DNA from: Hyphomicrobium_A sp963728165
Lineage (GTDB): Bacteria > Pseudomonadota > Alphaproteobacteria > Rhizobiales > Hyphomicrobiaceae
DNA: 64,000 bases
Assembly (NCBI GenBank): GCA_963728165.1
Contig: CAVSIY010000004.1
Span: forward strand, 62,001-126,000
Direction: 5' to 3'
Below are positions 27,605 through 36,146 of the stretch, one piece after another; within the stretch, counting starts at the first letter, position 1, and each line of letters opens with the position of its first letter. Made by a program: the position numbers and the translations under genes. Below the pieces are notes generated by a model. The model did no database searches and was not told the DNA's origin. It saw only the letters and a list, made by a program, of their open reading frames with translations.

Positions 27605-28858
27605 TCAGCCCTTGAGCACCTCTTTGGCGATGTCGAGCGCGCGGCCGATCTCCTCGACCGTGTGCTCCGACGTCAGGAAGAAGCGCAGCCGCGCCGCGTT
27701 CACCGGCACGCCCGGCGACATGATGAGCGAGGTATTGACCCCGCGCTCGAACAGGCGCGTGACGGACTTGGCCGCGCGCGTCGTGGCGCCGACCATGACC
27801 GGCAGCATGCCGATGCCGATGGCGCGCCCCGTGTCGAGGCCGCGCGCCTTCGCCTCGGCCAAGAACAGCGCGCCGTTGGCGTGCAGGCGTTGAACACGCT
27901 CAGGCTCGCGCTTGATGACGCGGAGCGCGGCCAGCGCCGAAGCCGTCATCGACGGCGGCAGCCCGACCGAGAAGACGAAGCCCGGGGCGGCATAACGCAA
28001 GGTATCGATCAGCTCCTGGTTGCCGGCGATGTAGCCGCCGCAGGAGGCATAGGCCTTGCTGAGCGTGCCCATCCAGATGTCGACTTTTGAGCCGGGCACG
28101 CCGGTGTGCTCGGCAAGCCCGCTGCCGGTCGAGCCGAGCACGCCGCAGCCGTGCGCGTCGTCGACCATCAGCCAGGCGCCGAAGCGCTCCTTGATCTCGA
28201 CCACGCGGGCAAGGTCGGGGACGTCGCCCTCGGTGGAGTAGAGGCCCTCGATGACGACGAGCACGTTGCGGTACTTGGACCGGTCCTCGCTCAGGATCGC
28301 TTCGAGTGCGTCGAGATTGTTGTGGCGGAAAGTGCGGGTCTTGGCGCCCGACAGGCGCATGCCGACCACGGCGCTGTTGTGCACGAACTCGTCATGCACG
28401 ATGAGGTCTTCGGGCGTCATTAGCGTGCCGATGGTCGAGACGTTGGCGGCGTGCCCGCTGACAAAGACGAGCGCGGCCTCGACGCCGATGGTCTGGGCGA
28501 TCTCCTGCTCCAGCTCACGGTGCAAGGGCGTGTCGCCCGACACCATGCGGCTGGCCGAGATCGCGGTGCCGTAGCGGTCGATGGCGGCCTTGCAGGCCTC
28601 GACCAGATCGGGATGCTGGCTCAGGCCGAGATAGTCGCACCAGGCGAAGTTGAGGCAGGGCTTGCCGTCGATCAGCGTCATGCGCCCCTGCGGCCCTTCG
28701 GTCGAGCGGAAGAACGGGTTCTCAATGCCCAGCATCGCCCCGAGCTTCTCGTGGTACTTGATCGACTTGTGGGCAGACAGCGACGAGAACGGATTGGCGG
28801 TGTGGACGCCATCGATCTTTGCGCGCAGCCTGTTGAATGTTTGCGGAATGAGATTCAT
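27605..28858 (-). CDS. Alpha-oxoamine synthase family protein (AONS/SPT/KBL-like)
   Basis: A 417-residue PLP enzyme of the alpha-oxoamine synthase group, which condenses an amino acid with an acyl thioester and releases CO2. Motifs: FAWCDYLGLSQHPDLVEACK, SRMVSGDTPLHRELEQEIA, VHDEFVHNS, VIEGLYSTEGDVPDL, MVDDAHGCGVLG (PLP-ring Asp and His) and MGTLSKAYASCGGYI with the PLP lysine. No bio genes are near, so 8-amino-7-oxononanoate synthase is not supported by context; serine palmitoyltransferase or another member is equally possible. A 77-residue gene sits 47 bases upstream, probably co-transcribed. Confidence 0.9.
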   Translation of the reverse strand: MNLIPQTFNRLRAKIDGVHTANPFSSLSAHKSIKYHEKLGAMLGIENPFFRSTEGPQGRMTLIDGKPCLNFAWCDYLGLSQHPDLVEACKAAIDRYGTAISASRMVSGDTPLHRELEQEIAQTIGVEAALVFVSGHAANVSTIGTLMTPEDLIVHDEFVHNSAVVGMRLSGAKTRTFRHNNLDALEAILSEDRSKYRNVLVVIEGLYSTEGDVPDLARVVEIKERFGAWLMVDDAHGCGVLGSTGSGLAEHTGVPGSKVDIWMGTLSKAYASCGGYIAGNQELIDTLRYAAPGFVFSVGLPPSMTASALAALRVIKREPERVQRLHANGALFLAEAKARGLDTGRAIGIGMLPVMVGATTRAAKSVTRLFERGVNTSLIMSPGVPVNAARLRFFLTSEHTVEEIGRALDIAKEVLKG

Positions 28859-28905
28859 GACACTTCCCTACAGTTGGAGCACGGCGCTCGACCGCGCGTG
28901 AGCTT

Positions 28906-29139
28906 TCAGTCGCTGGCGTAGACGCCGAGATGGATATCGAAGCCGCCTGTCTCCTCATCGGCCGACGGATCCCAGCTATCGTCCTCGGCTTGCGCGGCGC
29001 GCAGGACGGCAGCGGGACCGCCCAGCGCGTGCAGCGTGGCGCCAGCGTTGGCGCTCAGCCGCCGGTCGCGGGAGAGGTTGTCGAAGGGCTCGACGGGCTG
29101 CAGTTCGGGGATCAGGGGCAAGTCAAACGGCGATCTCAT
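28906..29139 (-). CDS. Small acidic protein upstream of the oxoamine synthase
   Basis: A 77-residue protein with a strong AAGGAGAC Shine-Dalgarno 5-7 bases before the ATG. The sequence starts RSPFDLPLIPELQPVEPFD, has a short helical centre (ANAGATLHALGGPAAVLRAAQ) and ends acidic (AEDDSWDPSADEETGGFDIHLGVYASD). There is no phosphopantetheine Ser motif, so it is not an obvious acyl carrier protein, and no signal peptide. It is not recognised. Close position and strand suggest it works with the oxoamine synthase. Confidence 0.65.
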   Translation of the reverse strand: MRSPFDLPLIPELQPVEPFDNLSRDRRLSANAGATLHALGGPAAVLRAAQAEDDSWDPSADEETGGFDIHLGVYASD

Positions 29140-29436
29140 CACACGTCTCCTTCTTGGAACGCGCTTTGCGGCGGATGGGCACGACGCAGCGGAGGCATGC
29201 TTAAGGGATGAGGGTCTGGCGCGCTGTTTCGGGCGGAACACCGGCCACGGGCCGGCATAGCCGGCTGCGAACTGGTTAACATGGGCCGCCCCGCTGCAGC
29301 CTTCAGGCAACACGATTGGACAGAAGGAGATTGTCTGTGTCGCTTGCGGCAGCGAGCCTTTAAGAAGGGATCAGCGCACGCAAAAACGCTTGGTGCGCAA
29401 CGGGAATTTCCGCTTCACGGCCGTGAGTGTCAGCGT

Positions 29437-31491
29437 ATGCGCCGCCTGTTGCCGAAGACGATCGCCGCCGCCGACACAGGCACGATCGCCCTTCTTGCCC
29501 TCTTGCTCGCGGCCGCCGCGCTCCGGTTCTTCCTCATCGTCAATCTGCCGGTCTGGCTTGGCCATACGCTCGTCCAGGAGGACCAGCTCTACCTGCGGCT
29601 GGCCAAGAGCCTGGCTTCGGGCCATTGGCTCGGACCCTATGACCAGCTCACCTTGATGCGGGGCCCGGGCTATCCAGCCTTTCTGGCGCTGAGCTCGCTT
29701 TCGGGGCTGCCCGTCTCAGCCACGCACGCCCTCTTTCAGATCGCCGCCATGACGGTCGCCGCATGGGCCGTCTATCGGCTGACAGAGTCGAGAGCGCTCG
29801 CCGCCGTGGCGTTTCTCGTGCTCGCCTTCGATCCCGCCGGCTTCCTGCCGGACATGCAGCGCGCGATCTCCGGGCAGATCTCCTGGGGACAGGCCCTGAT
29901 CGTCTTTTCGCTCGCCGCGGTGCTCGTCTACGCGCCGCCGCGCCAACAGCGCAAAGCGATCGCGGCCAGCGTGCTGCTCGGTGCGATCTTCGCGTGGACG
30001 TGGCTGACGCACGATGGCGGCGGCCCGCTCCTCTTCGGGCTCGCGCTCCTGGCCGCGGGGGCTGCCTACATCCATCGCAGCGAGAGGGCAGAGCTCGCCG
30101 CGCTTGTCCGCAACGCCACGGCGGCGGCTGCCACCTTCCTCGCCGTGATGGTGCTCGTGATGAGCGCCAATCTTGCTTTCTACGGGACCTTCACCGCCGT
30201 GGAGGCGAGGGAGCCCAATTTCAAAGCCGCTCTCACGGCTCTTGCGGACATCGATGCGGGCCAGAGCGTGCGCTACGTGCCGGTCACCGCCGCCGCGCGC
30301 GCCCAAGCCGCCAACGTCAGCCCCAGCTTCCGACCGCTGAGTGGCCCGCTCGCGGACGGGCAACTCATCTCCAAGTGGAGCGGCGTCGCATGCATTGCTT
30401 ACGAGCAAACCTGCGGCGACATATTCGGCGGATCCCTGCAATGGGCGCTGCGCGACGCGGCCGCCATGAACGGCGCCTTCGAGAGCCCGCAAAAGGCCGC
30501 GCGGACGTACGGCCAAATCGCCGCGGAGATCGCCGCCGCCTGTGCCGACGGGCGCCTCAAGTGCCAGCGACGATGGCCCCCCGGCCTGCCGGCGCTCACC
30601 GCGGCACAGTGGGCGTCATTTCCAGCCGCGCTGCAGCAGGCGGCCAAGGAAATCGCGTTCCTCGACGCCGGCGATGTCACCGCGGTGCCACCGACACTGG
30701 GGCGGCTGGGTCCCAGGAAGCTCGAAGCGTACAGCGCCTTTCTCAACCACCCCTATCTCAGCATCCCCGGCAAGAAGGGCCTGAAGACGACCCTGTATGG
30801 CTGGTACCGCGACAGCCACTCCGTGCGGTGGCCCGGTTTTGCCGTCTACGATCAGAGCGGTCATTCGTTGCCATACTCGCTGCAGCGGACGCCGAGCCCG
30901 GATTTGCAAAAATACTTTGGCGACGAGCGTCTCGACTTGAACCGGCTCACAGTCACCTATTCCTGCCCCGATGCGTGCACGCTTGCCGCGCTCGTCTTCG
31001 GTCGTCCGGATCTGCGCCTGCCGATCACGGGCGACAAAAAACTTTTCGTGTCGGCCGGTACGCAGACGATCTTCATCGATCTCGTGACCTACGACTGGGC
31101 GGCGAACGCAGAGCCCAACTCCGCACAGATATTCGCGATGTACGCACGCTCGGGCCTTGCGGCTCTGTACCAGCTTTCGGTGCCGCTGTTGCTGTTGTCA
31201 GGCCTCGTCGCCCTCATTGCCGCCGGCGATGGCGCCATGGCGGCCCGCGCCCTCAATCCGGTGCTGCTCGTCGCTATCGCGGCGTGGCTCGTCGTCGCGG
31301 CGCAATTGATCCGCATGGGGCTGATCGATGCGAGCTCGTTTCCGGCGATGACGGCCCAGCTGGTGGCGCCCGCAGCCTACCTCGCGGTCCTGGCGACATT
31401 CCTCTCGGTTGGTGCGGTCGTCGTGCAGGCGCGACAGAGCAATCAGGACTCGGGCCTTCCCGCAGAAGGCACACAGCAAACAACGGCCTAG
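29437..31491 (+). CDS. Large GT-C-like integral membrane protein
   Basis: A 684-residue membrane protein. The first half has about 8 TM helices. After TM1 (ALLLAAAALRFFLIVNLPVW) comes a loop with QEDQLYLRLAKSLASGHWLGPYDQLTLMRGPGYPAFLAL, the layout of GT-C glycosyltransferases (acidic pair in the first large loop, then R-G-P-G-Y-P). The middle (residues 270-560) is a large soluble, probably periplasmic domain with cysteines (VACIAYEQTCGDIFG, CADGRLKCQ, CPDAC). Three TM helices follow at 570-670. Donor would be a polyprenyl-phosphate sugar if it is a GT-C enzyme. Function unproven. ATG at 29437 fits the first TM best. Confidence 0.65.
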   Translation: MRRLLPKTIAAADTGTIALLALLLAAAALRFFLIVNLPVWLGHTLVQEDQLYLRLAKSLASGHWLGPYDQLTLMRGPGYPAFLALSSLSGLPVSATHALFQIAAMTVAAWAVYRLTESRALAAVAFLVLAFDPAGFLPDMQRAISGQISWGQALIVFSLAAVLVYAPPRQQRKAIAASVLLGAIFAWTWLTHDGGGPLLFGLALLAAGAAYIHRSERAELAALVRNATAAAATFLAVMVLVMSANLAFYGTFTAVEAREPNFKAALTALADIDAGQSVRYVPVTAAARAQAANVSPSFRPLSGPLADGQLISKWSGVACIAYEQTCGDIFGGSLQWALRDAAAMNGAFESPQKAARTYGQIAAEIAAACADGRLKCQRRWPPGLPALTAAQWASFPAALQQAAKEIAFLDAGDVTAVPPTLGRLGPRKLEAYSAFLNHPYLSIPGKKGLKTTLYGWYRDSHSVRWPGFAVYDQSGHSLPYSLQRTPSPDLQKYFGDERLDLNRLTVTYSCPDACTLAALVFGRPDLRLPITGDKKLFVSAGTQTIFIDLVTYDWAANAEPNSAQIFAMYARSGLAALYQLSVPLLLLSGLVALIAAGDGAMAARALNPVLLVAIAAWLVVAAQLIRMGLIDASSFPAMTAQLVAPAAYLAVLATFLSVGAVVVQARQSNQDSGLPAEGTQQTTA

Positions 31492-32597
31492 GCTAGGAGC
31501 GCGACGCTCTTGATTTGCGCATAGACGGAGACGCCCGGCTCCAAACCGAGCACCTCGCGAGACTTGCGGGTGATGCGCCCGACGATACGAGCGCCATGGC
31601 CGTCCTCGCCGATCGCCGCCACCAGATTGACCTGGGCATCGTCGCCGTCGGACGGCGCGACCGACACGATGCGCACTGGCAGACAGTTGAGGACGGAAGT
31701 CTCAGGGACGATGCCGCGAACAAAGGCCACATCGGAAGCGCTTATGCTGATGCGGCACTTCTTGCCGGGGGTGCCCCGGCGCCCGGGCACGAGCAGAGTG
31801 CCGCCGTCGATCGCCAGGCATGTCAGTGCATACTGCTCGTCGATGCTGCTAATGCGCGCTTCCAGCGTGACGGCCGCCTCGGGTGCGCGCAATAGCGGCA
31901 GATCAGGGTCGGCTGCCAACTCTGCCAGTGGGCCCGCGGCACGCGCGCGTCCATTCTCGATCAGTACCAGAGTATCAGCGAGGCGCTCCACCTCGCTCAT
32001 ATCGTGGCTGACGTAGAAGATCGGAATGGAAAGGTTCTCGCGCAGCGCCTCCAGGTAGGGAAGGATCTCCTCCTTGGTGAGCCGGTCCATCGCAGCCAGC
32101 GGCTCGTCCATCAGCAGAAGCCGAGGCCGGGATAACAAGGCACGGCCGATGGCGACGCGCTGGCGCTCGCCTCCGGAAAGCGTGCCGGGAGCCCGGTCGA
32201 GCAGGTGTTCGATGCCGAGCATGTTCACGGTGTCGTCGAAGCTGATCGACAACGAGCCGTCGCCGGCCTTTGCCCGCTTGGCGCCATAGAGCAGGTTGTC
32301 GCGCACGCACAGGTGCGGAAAGAGGCTCGCCTCCTGAAAGACGTAGCCGATGCGTCGCTGATACGGCTTCAGGAACCTGCCGCTGGCCTCGTCCTGCCAC
32401 AGCTCGCCATCGACCTTCAGCCGGCCGGCAAGTCGTGCGAGGCCTGCCATACAGCGCAGGACCGTTGTCTTGCCGCTACCTGAAGGACCGAAGAGCGCGG
32501 TGACACCATATCCAGGCGCGGTGAAAGCCACGTCGATCGAGAACGAGCCAAGGGTACCTGTAAATCTTGCCTCGATAGCGGCTCGGTCGGCCTTCAT
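31488..32597 (-). CDS. modC: Molybdate ABC transporter ATP-binding protein ModC
   Basis: A 369-residue ATPase powering molybdate import. N-terminal ABC domain: Walker A GPSGSGKTT, Q-loop YVFQEASLFPHLCVRDNLLYG (typical of ModC), signature LSGGERQRVAIGRAL, Walker B LLLMDEPLAAMDR, H-loop YVSHDMSEVERL. C-terminal Mop/TOBE domain (KKCRISISASDVAFVRG, LNCLPVRIVS) binds oxyanion and gives feedback control. The ATG at 32597 overlaps the modB stop (ATGA). It shares four bases at its 3' end with the plus-strand gene at 29437, stop to stop. Confidence 0.95.
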   Translation of the reverse strand: MKADRAAIEARFTGTLGSFSIDVAFTAPGYGVTALFGPSGSGKTTVLRCMAGLARLAGRLKVDGELWQDEASGRFLKPYQRRIGYVFQEASLFPHLCVRDNLLYGAKRAKAGDGSLSISFDDTVNMLGIEHLLDRAPGTLSGGERQRVAIGRALLSRPRLLLMDEPLAAMDRLTKEEILPYLEALRENLSIPIFYVSHDMSEVERLADTLVLIENGRARAAGPLAELAADPDLPLLRAPEAAVTLEARISSIDEQYALTCLAIDGGTLLVPGRRGTPGKKCRISISASDVAFVRGIVPETSVLNCLPVRIVSVAPSDGDDAQVNLVAAIGEDGHGARIVGRITRKSREVLGLEPGVSVYAQIKSVALLA

Positions 32598-33277
32598 TTG
32601 CCCACGCGCCCAAGTCGCTTTTGCGCCAGCATCACCAACAGGATGACTGCAAACGAGAACACAAGCATGCCGCCGGCCAGGATGTGCGCCTGCGTCCACT
32701 GCAGGGTTTCGACGTAGTCATACATGGCGATGGACAATACCTTTGTCTCACCTGGAATGTTGCCGCCGATCATCAGCACCACGCCGAACTCGCCGACCGT
32801 ATGGGCAAACCCAAGCACGGCTCCGGTCAGAAACCCTGGCCGGGCCAGCGGCACGGCAACCGACCAGAAAGCGTCCCAATCGGACGCGCGCAACGTGGCC
32901 GCCACCTCCAGCGGACGATCCCCGAATGCTTCAAAGGCGTTGCGAATGGGCTGAACGACGAACGGCATAGAGTAGATGACCGAGCCGATCACCAGCCCTT
33001 CGAAGGTAAAAGCCAAGGAGCGCAGGCCGAAAAGGCTCCCGACTGGACCACCAACGCCGTTTGGCCCCAGCAGCAGCAGCAGATAGAAGCCGAGCACGGT
33101 TGGGGGCAGCACAAGAGGCAGGGCCACGACACTGGCCACGGCCTCTTTCCATCGGGCTCGAGAACGGGCAAGCCACCACGCGATAGGAGTACCGACGGCG
33201 AGAAGCAAAATCGTCGTCAGCGTTGCCAGCTCAAGCGTGAGCCGAATCGGCGACCACAAATGCTCAAACTCAGGCAT
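32594..33277 (-). CDS. modB: Molybdate ABC transporter permease ModB
   Basis: A 227-residue permease with five TM helices and the EAA-type coupling loop (EVAATLRASDWDAFWSVAVPLARPGFLTGAVLGFAHTVGEFGVVLMIGGNIPGET). AHTVGEFGVVLMIGG is diagnostic of ModB. The start MPEFEHLWSPIRLTLELA was chosen because it matches the family N-terminus; an upstream in-frame ATG at 33328 would overlap modA by 29 bases. The operon order is modA-modB-modC. Confidence 0.94.
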   Translation of the reverse strand: MPEFEHLWSPIRLTLELATLTTILLLAVGTPIAWWLARSRARWKEAVASVVALPLVLPPTVLGFYLLLLLGPNGVGGPVGSLFGLRSLAFTFEGLVIGSVIYSMPFVVQPIRNAFEAFGDRPLEVAATLRASDWDAFWSVAVPLARPGFLTGAVLGFAHTVGEFGVVLMIGGNIPGETKVLSIAMYDYVETLQWTQAHILAGGMLVFSFAVILLVMLAQKRLGRVGK

Positions 33278-33299
33278 CAGCCACCAACCAATCGACCTG

Positions 33300-34121
33300 T
33301 TAAGGAGCCAGCTCTTTGGCAGCGGCAACCGCTGCTCCCACGCCGTAGCCGTACTTCTCCTTTACGGCGCGTGCCTGCGGCCCTTTCAGGAAGGTGAGGA
33401 AGGCCTTGGCGGCCGGATTGCCCTCACCCTGTTTCAGGAGAACCGCATCCTGGGCGATCGTGGCATATAGGTTGTCGGGGACGACCCAGCGCGAGCCCTC
33501 GTCCTTGTTGATGACCTGCGAAAGGGCGACAAAGCCGAGCTCGGCATTGCCAGTCTCTACGAACTGATACGCTTGGGCGATGTTGTTGCCCTGCACGATC
33601 TTCGGGGCGAGTGAATCGTAAACCCCCAGCTTCTCCATGACTTCGACGCTGGCCGCGCCATAGGGCGCTGTCTCCGGATTGGCAATGGCGATCTTGGCAA
33701 ATTTGCCTTCCTTGAGAGTCTCCTCGCCTTGCACGAGATCCTTGTTCTTGCTGAACAGCACGACCTTTCCGGTGGCGTAGGTGAAGAGGCTTTGCCCGAT
33801 CGCAAATCCTTCGGCGATGGCTTTCTTTGGTGTCTTCTGGTCCGCGGACAGAAAAACCTCGAAGGGAGCCTCTTGAGTGATCTGCGTATAGAGTTGACCG
33901 GTCGCCCCGAAGCTGAAGACAGCCTTGTCGCCGGTCGCCTTTTCGAAGAGCGCGCCGATCTCTTTCGCGGCCTCTGTGAAATTCGCTGCCACCGCAGCCT
34001 TCACCTCTCCCGCAGCGCTCGGCAGCGAGCTCGCAGCCGATGCCAGCAGCGCCACCAACGCGACCCCCAAGGGGCGCGACAGAGCCAGGGCCCGCACCCC
34101 GTTGTGAAGTGAACGCATCAT
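33300..34121 (-). CDS. modA: Molybdate-binding periplasmic protein ModA
   Basis: A 273-residue exported substrate-binding protein. Signal peptide with cleavage near PSAAGE; mature part KAAVAANFTEAAKEIGALFEKATGDKAVFSFGATGQLYTQITQEAPFEVFLSADQ, followed by KIAIANPETAPYGAASVEVMEKLG and the C-lobe AELGFVALSQV. The SxGATGxLYxQI and PFEVFLSAD motifs place the oxyanion ligands and mark ModA. The start is preceded by GAGGGAG. It heads modABC; a candidate molybdenum-responsive box lies about 50 bases upstream. Confidence 0.95.
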   Translation of the reverse strand: MMRSLHNGVRALALSRPLGVALVALLASAASSLPSAAGEVKAAVAANFTEAAKEIGALFEKATGDKAVFSFGATGQLYTQITQEAPFEVFLSADQKTPKKAIAEGFAIGQSLFTYATGKVVLFSKNKDLVQGEETLKEGKFAKIAIANPETAPYGAASVEVMEKLGVYDSLAPKIVQGNNIAQAYQFVETGNAELGFVALSQVINKDEGSRWVVPDNLYATIAQDAVLLKQGEGNPAAKAFLTFLKGPQARAVKEKYGYGVGAAVAAAKELAP

Positions 34122-34169
34122 CGATCTCCCTCATCGTCACACGGCGCAACGATGATAAAGACGATCGAG

Positions 34170-34193
34170 CGTTATATTCAATCGGGAATATCG
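34170..34193 (-). promoter_or_regulatory. Candidate molybdenum-responsive (ModE-type) box
   Basis: CGTTATATTC-AATCGG-GAATATCG: perfect inner arms ATATTC / GAATAT with a six-base spacer and outer CG bases. This resembles the ATAT-spacer-ATAT half sites of ModE/MopA operators in Alphaproteobacteria. It lies 49 bases upstream of modA and overlaps the last codons of the patatin gene. No ModE gene is in the window, so the call is based on site shape and position only. Confidence 0.55.
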
Positions 34194-35302
34194 GCTGCAG
34201 CCTTCTGCCGCCCCCGCGACGTTTTGGCAGGCCTTGAGCCGCGCGTTGCCGCCGCCGGCCGCTCCGCCGACAGGAAGCGGTCCTTCAAGTCCACGCTCGA
34301 ACGCCGTCCGACACTGGCGCGGTGGCGGCCACACCACTTCTCGGCCTCGTCGCGCCCCGCCCGAAAGAGATAGTTGAGGAGCGTCCAATCGGGCTTCATG
34401 GTGCTGTCGGGGCTGAGCGCGCTCGTGTAGCGCCCCGCCTCGATCAGGTGGAAGCGATGAGTGGCGAGCCGCCCGTAGCGGCCGCGCGCGCCGCCGAGCC
34501 AGCGGCGCGAGCATTCCCGCACCGTCTCGATCAGCTCCACGTCGCGCTTCAAGGGTGCATTGAAGGCCAGCCGGTTGGCGTGCAGCGAGATCTCGCGCAC
34601 GCCCGTCGGCAGCCCATGGCGCACCAGCGGGTTGAGCTGCACGATGAGCGTGTCCTCCACCGGGCTTTCCATGGCGAGCGTCTTGATGTCGGGGTTGGCG
34701 GAGAAGCCGCCGTCCCAATAAGCGACGCCGTCGATCTCGACCGCGTGGTGCAGCGTCGGCAGGCAGGCCGATGCCAGCACCGCCTCCACCGTCATCTCGT
34801 TGGTGCGGAAGATGCGGGCGCGTCCCGTCGCCACCTCGGTCGCGGCAATGAGGAGCTCGATGGGCGAGGAGGCGCGCAGCTTGTCGAAATCGATCTCCGC
34901 GTCGAGCAGACGGCGCAAAGGATCGAAGCCGAGCGGATTGAACTCGTAGGGCGACCACAGGCTCGCCATGTTCGCCAAGTGCGGCGTGCGGCTCAAGCCG
35001 TAGAGAAATGGGTTCAAGCGCAGCAGGTCGGGAACGCCCGCCTTGTGCACTGCCTCCCACACGTGGCGCAGCTTCTTGCGGGCGTGAGACTTGCCGCCTT
35101 CGCTCAAGCCGGCGGCGAGCGCGACGGCGTTGACGGCGCCGGCGCTCGTCGCACTCACCCAGCCGATCTCGAGGTCATCGTCCTCGAGCAGCCGGTCGAG
35201 AACGCCCCAGGTGAAGGCACCATGCGCGCCGCCGCCCTGCAGAGCCAGATTGAGTCGAACGCGCCGCCGAAAGAACCGCAATTTTTCCCGCACCGCTGAC
35301 AC
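34178..35302 (-). CDS. Patatin-like phospholipase
   Basis: A 374-residue serine hydrolase of the patatin/RssA group. The oxyanion loop LALQGGGAHGAFTWG, nucleophile elbow SATSAGAVNA (GxSxG in the form A-T-S-A-G) and catalytic Asp in YWDGGFSANP are all present. C-terminal tail is basic. Predicted to hydrolyse acyl esters of phospholipids; the natural substrate is unknown. GTG start after AGAAGGGGC. It precedes modA on the same strand but is separated by the candidate Mo box, so it is probably a separate transcript. Confidence 0.9.
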   Translation of the reverse strand: MSAVREKLRFFRRRVRLNLALQGGGAHGAFTWGVLDRLLEDDDLEIGWVSATSAGAVNAVALAAGLSEGGKSHARKKLRHVWEAVHKAGVPDLLRLNPFLYGLSRTPHLANMASLWSPYEFNPLGFDPLRRLLDAEIDFDKLRASSPIELLIAATEVATGRARIFRTNEMTVEAVLASACLPTLHHAVEIDGVAYWDGGFSANPDIKTLAMESPVEDTLIVQLNPLVRHGLPTGVREISLHANRLAFNAPLKRDVELIETVRECSRRWLGGARGRYGRLATHRFHLIEAGRYTSALSPDSTMKPDWTLLNYLFRAGRDEAEKWCGRHRASVGRRSSVDLKDRFLSAERPAAATRGSRPAKTSRGRQKAAADIPD

Positions 35303-35354
35303 CGTGCCCCTTCTCGAACCTGCATGAAGCAGAATTTCGAAGCGGTATATAGTG

Positions 35355-36146
35355 TCACGGCAATGGCTCGATGGGGAGAACGACCGGACGCCCCTCTATC
35401 TCGGCAACAGTTGCGCGAACGCCATAGGCTCGGGCGAGCAGCTCCGGCGTCAAAACTTCGCGGGGTGTGCCTTGCGCGAGCGCGGCGCCGTCCTTCAATA
35501 GCAGCACGCGGTGGCAGTAGCGGGCCGCGAGCGAGAGGTCGTGCAGGGCCACGATCACCGCACGTCGCAAACCTGCCATGCGTACGAATTGCGCAAAAAG
35601 CGCTAGACCGTGCGCAGGATCGAGGCCGGTCGTGGGCTCGTCTGCGACAAGAAAACGCGGGCGTTGCGCCAGTGCGCGCGCGAGCAGCACGCGGGCGCGC
35701 TCGCCGCCTGACAATTCCGTCACGGCGCGCTCGGCGAACGCGGTGACGTCCATGGCCGCCATCGCCTCCTCGACGGCGTCGCGATCCTCGGCGCTCGGAC
35801 CGGCGATGGGCTCGCGAAACGGCAGCCGGCCCAGCGCCACCAGCCGGCGCACGGTGAGCGGCCAATGCACCGTGCGATCCTGCGGCAGATAGGCGATCGT
35901 TCGCCCCAGCGCGCAGCGGTCGAGTTGGCCGAGCGGGCGCGCACCGACGACAACGGTGCCGGCGCGGGGTGCCATAAGGCCCGCCATCACCCTGAGCAGC
36001 GTCGACTTGCCGGCTCCATTGGCGCCGATCACGGCCACGATCTCGCCTGGCTCCACCGCCAGCGAGACATCGTCGAGCACGCGCCGGCCACCAAGCCGCA
36101 CCTCGATGCCGCTCACCTCCAGCTGCTCCGTCACGACTGGGTTCAT
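35355..36146 (-). CDS. btuD: Cobalamin ABC transporter ATP-binding protein (BtuD/FecE type)
   Basis: A 263-residue ATPase for the BtuC-like permease. Walker A GANGAGKST, Q-loop AYLPQDRTVHWPLTV, signature LSGGERARVLLARAL, Walker B FLVADEPTTGLDPAHGLAL, H-loop ALHDLSLAARYC. Such FecE/HmuV-like ATPases serve siderophores, heme or B12; B12 is inferred from the riboswitch and the btuB/F/C order. The ATG overlaps the permease stop (ATGA). It is the last gene of the operon. Confidence 0.9.
   Translation of the reverse strand: MNPVVTEQLEVSGIEVRLGGRRVLDDVSLAVEPGEIVAVIGANGAGKSTLLRVMAGLMAPRAGTVVVGARPLGQLDRCALGRTIAYLPQDRTVHWPLTVRRLVALGRLPFREPIAGPSAEDRDAVEEAMAAMDVTAFAERAVTELSGGERARVLLARALAQRPRFLVADEPTTGLDPAHGLALFAQFVRMAGLRRAVIVALHDLSLAARYCHRVLLLKDGAALAQGTPREVLTPELLARAYGVRATVAEIEGRPVVLPIEPLP

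Noticed and set aside
27605..28858. 8-Amino-7-oxononanoate synthase (bioF) as a firm call
   Set aside because: The family is shared by several enzymes and no biotin genes are nearby, so a specific gene symbol is not justified.
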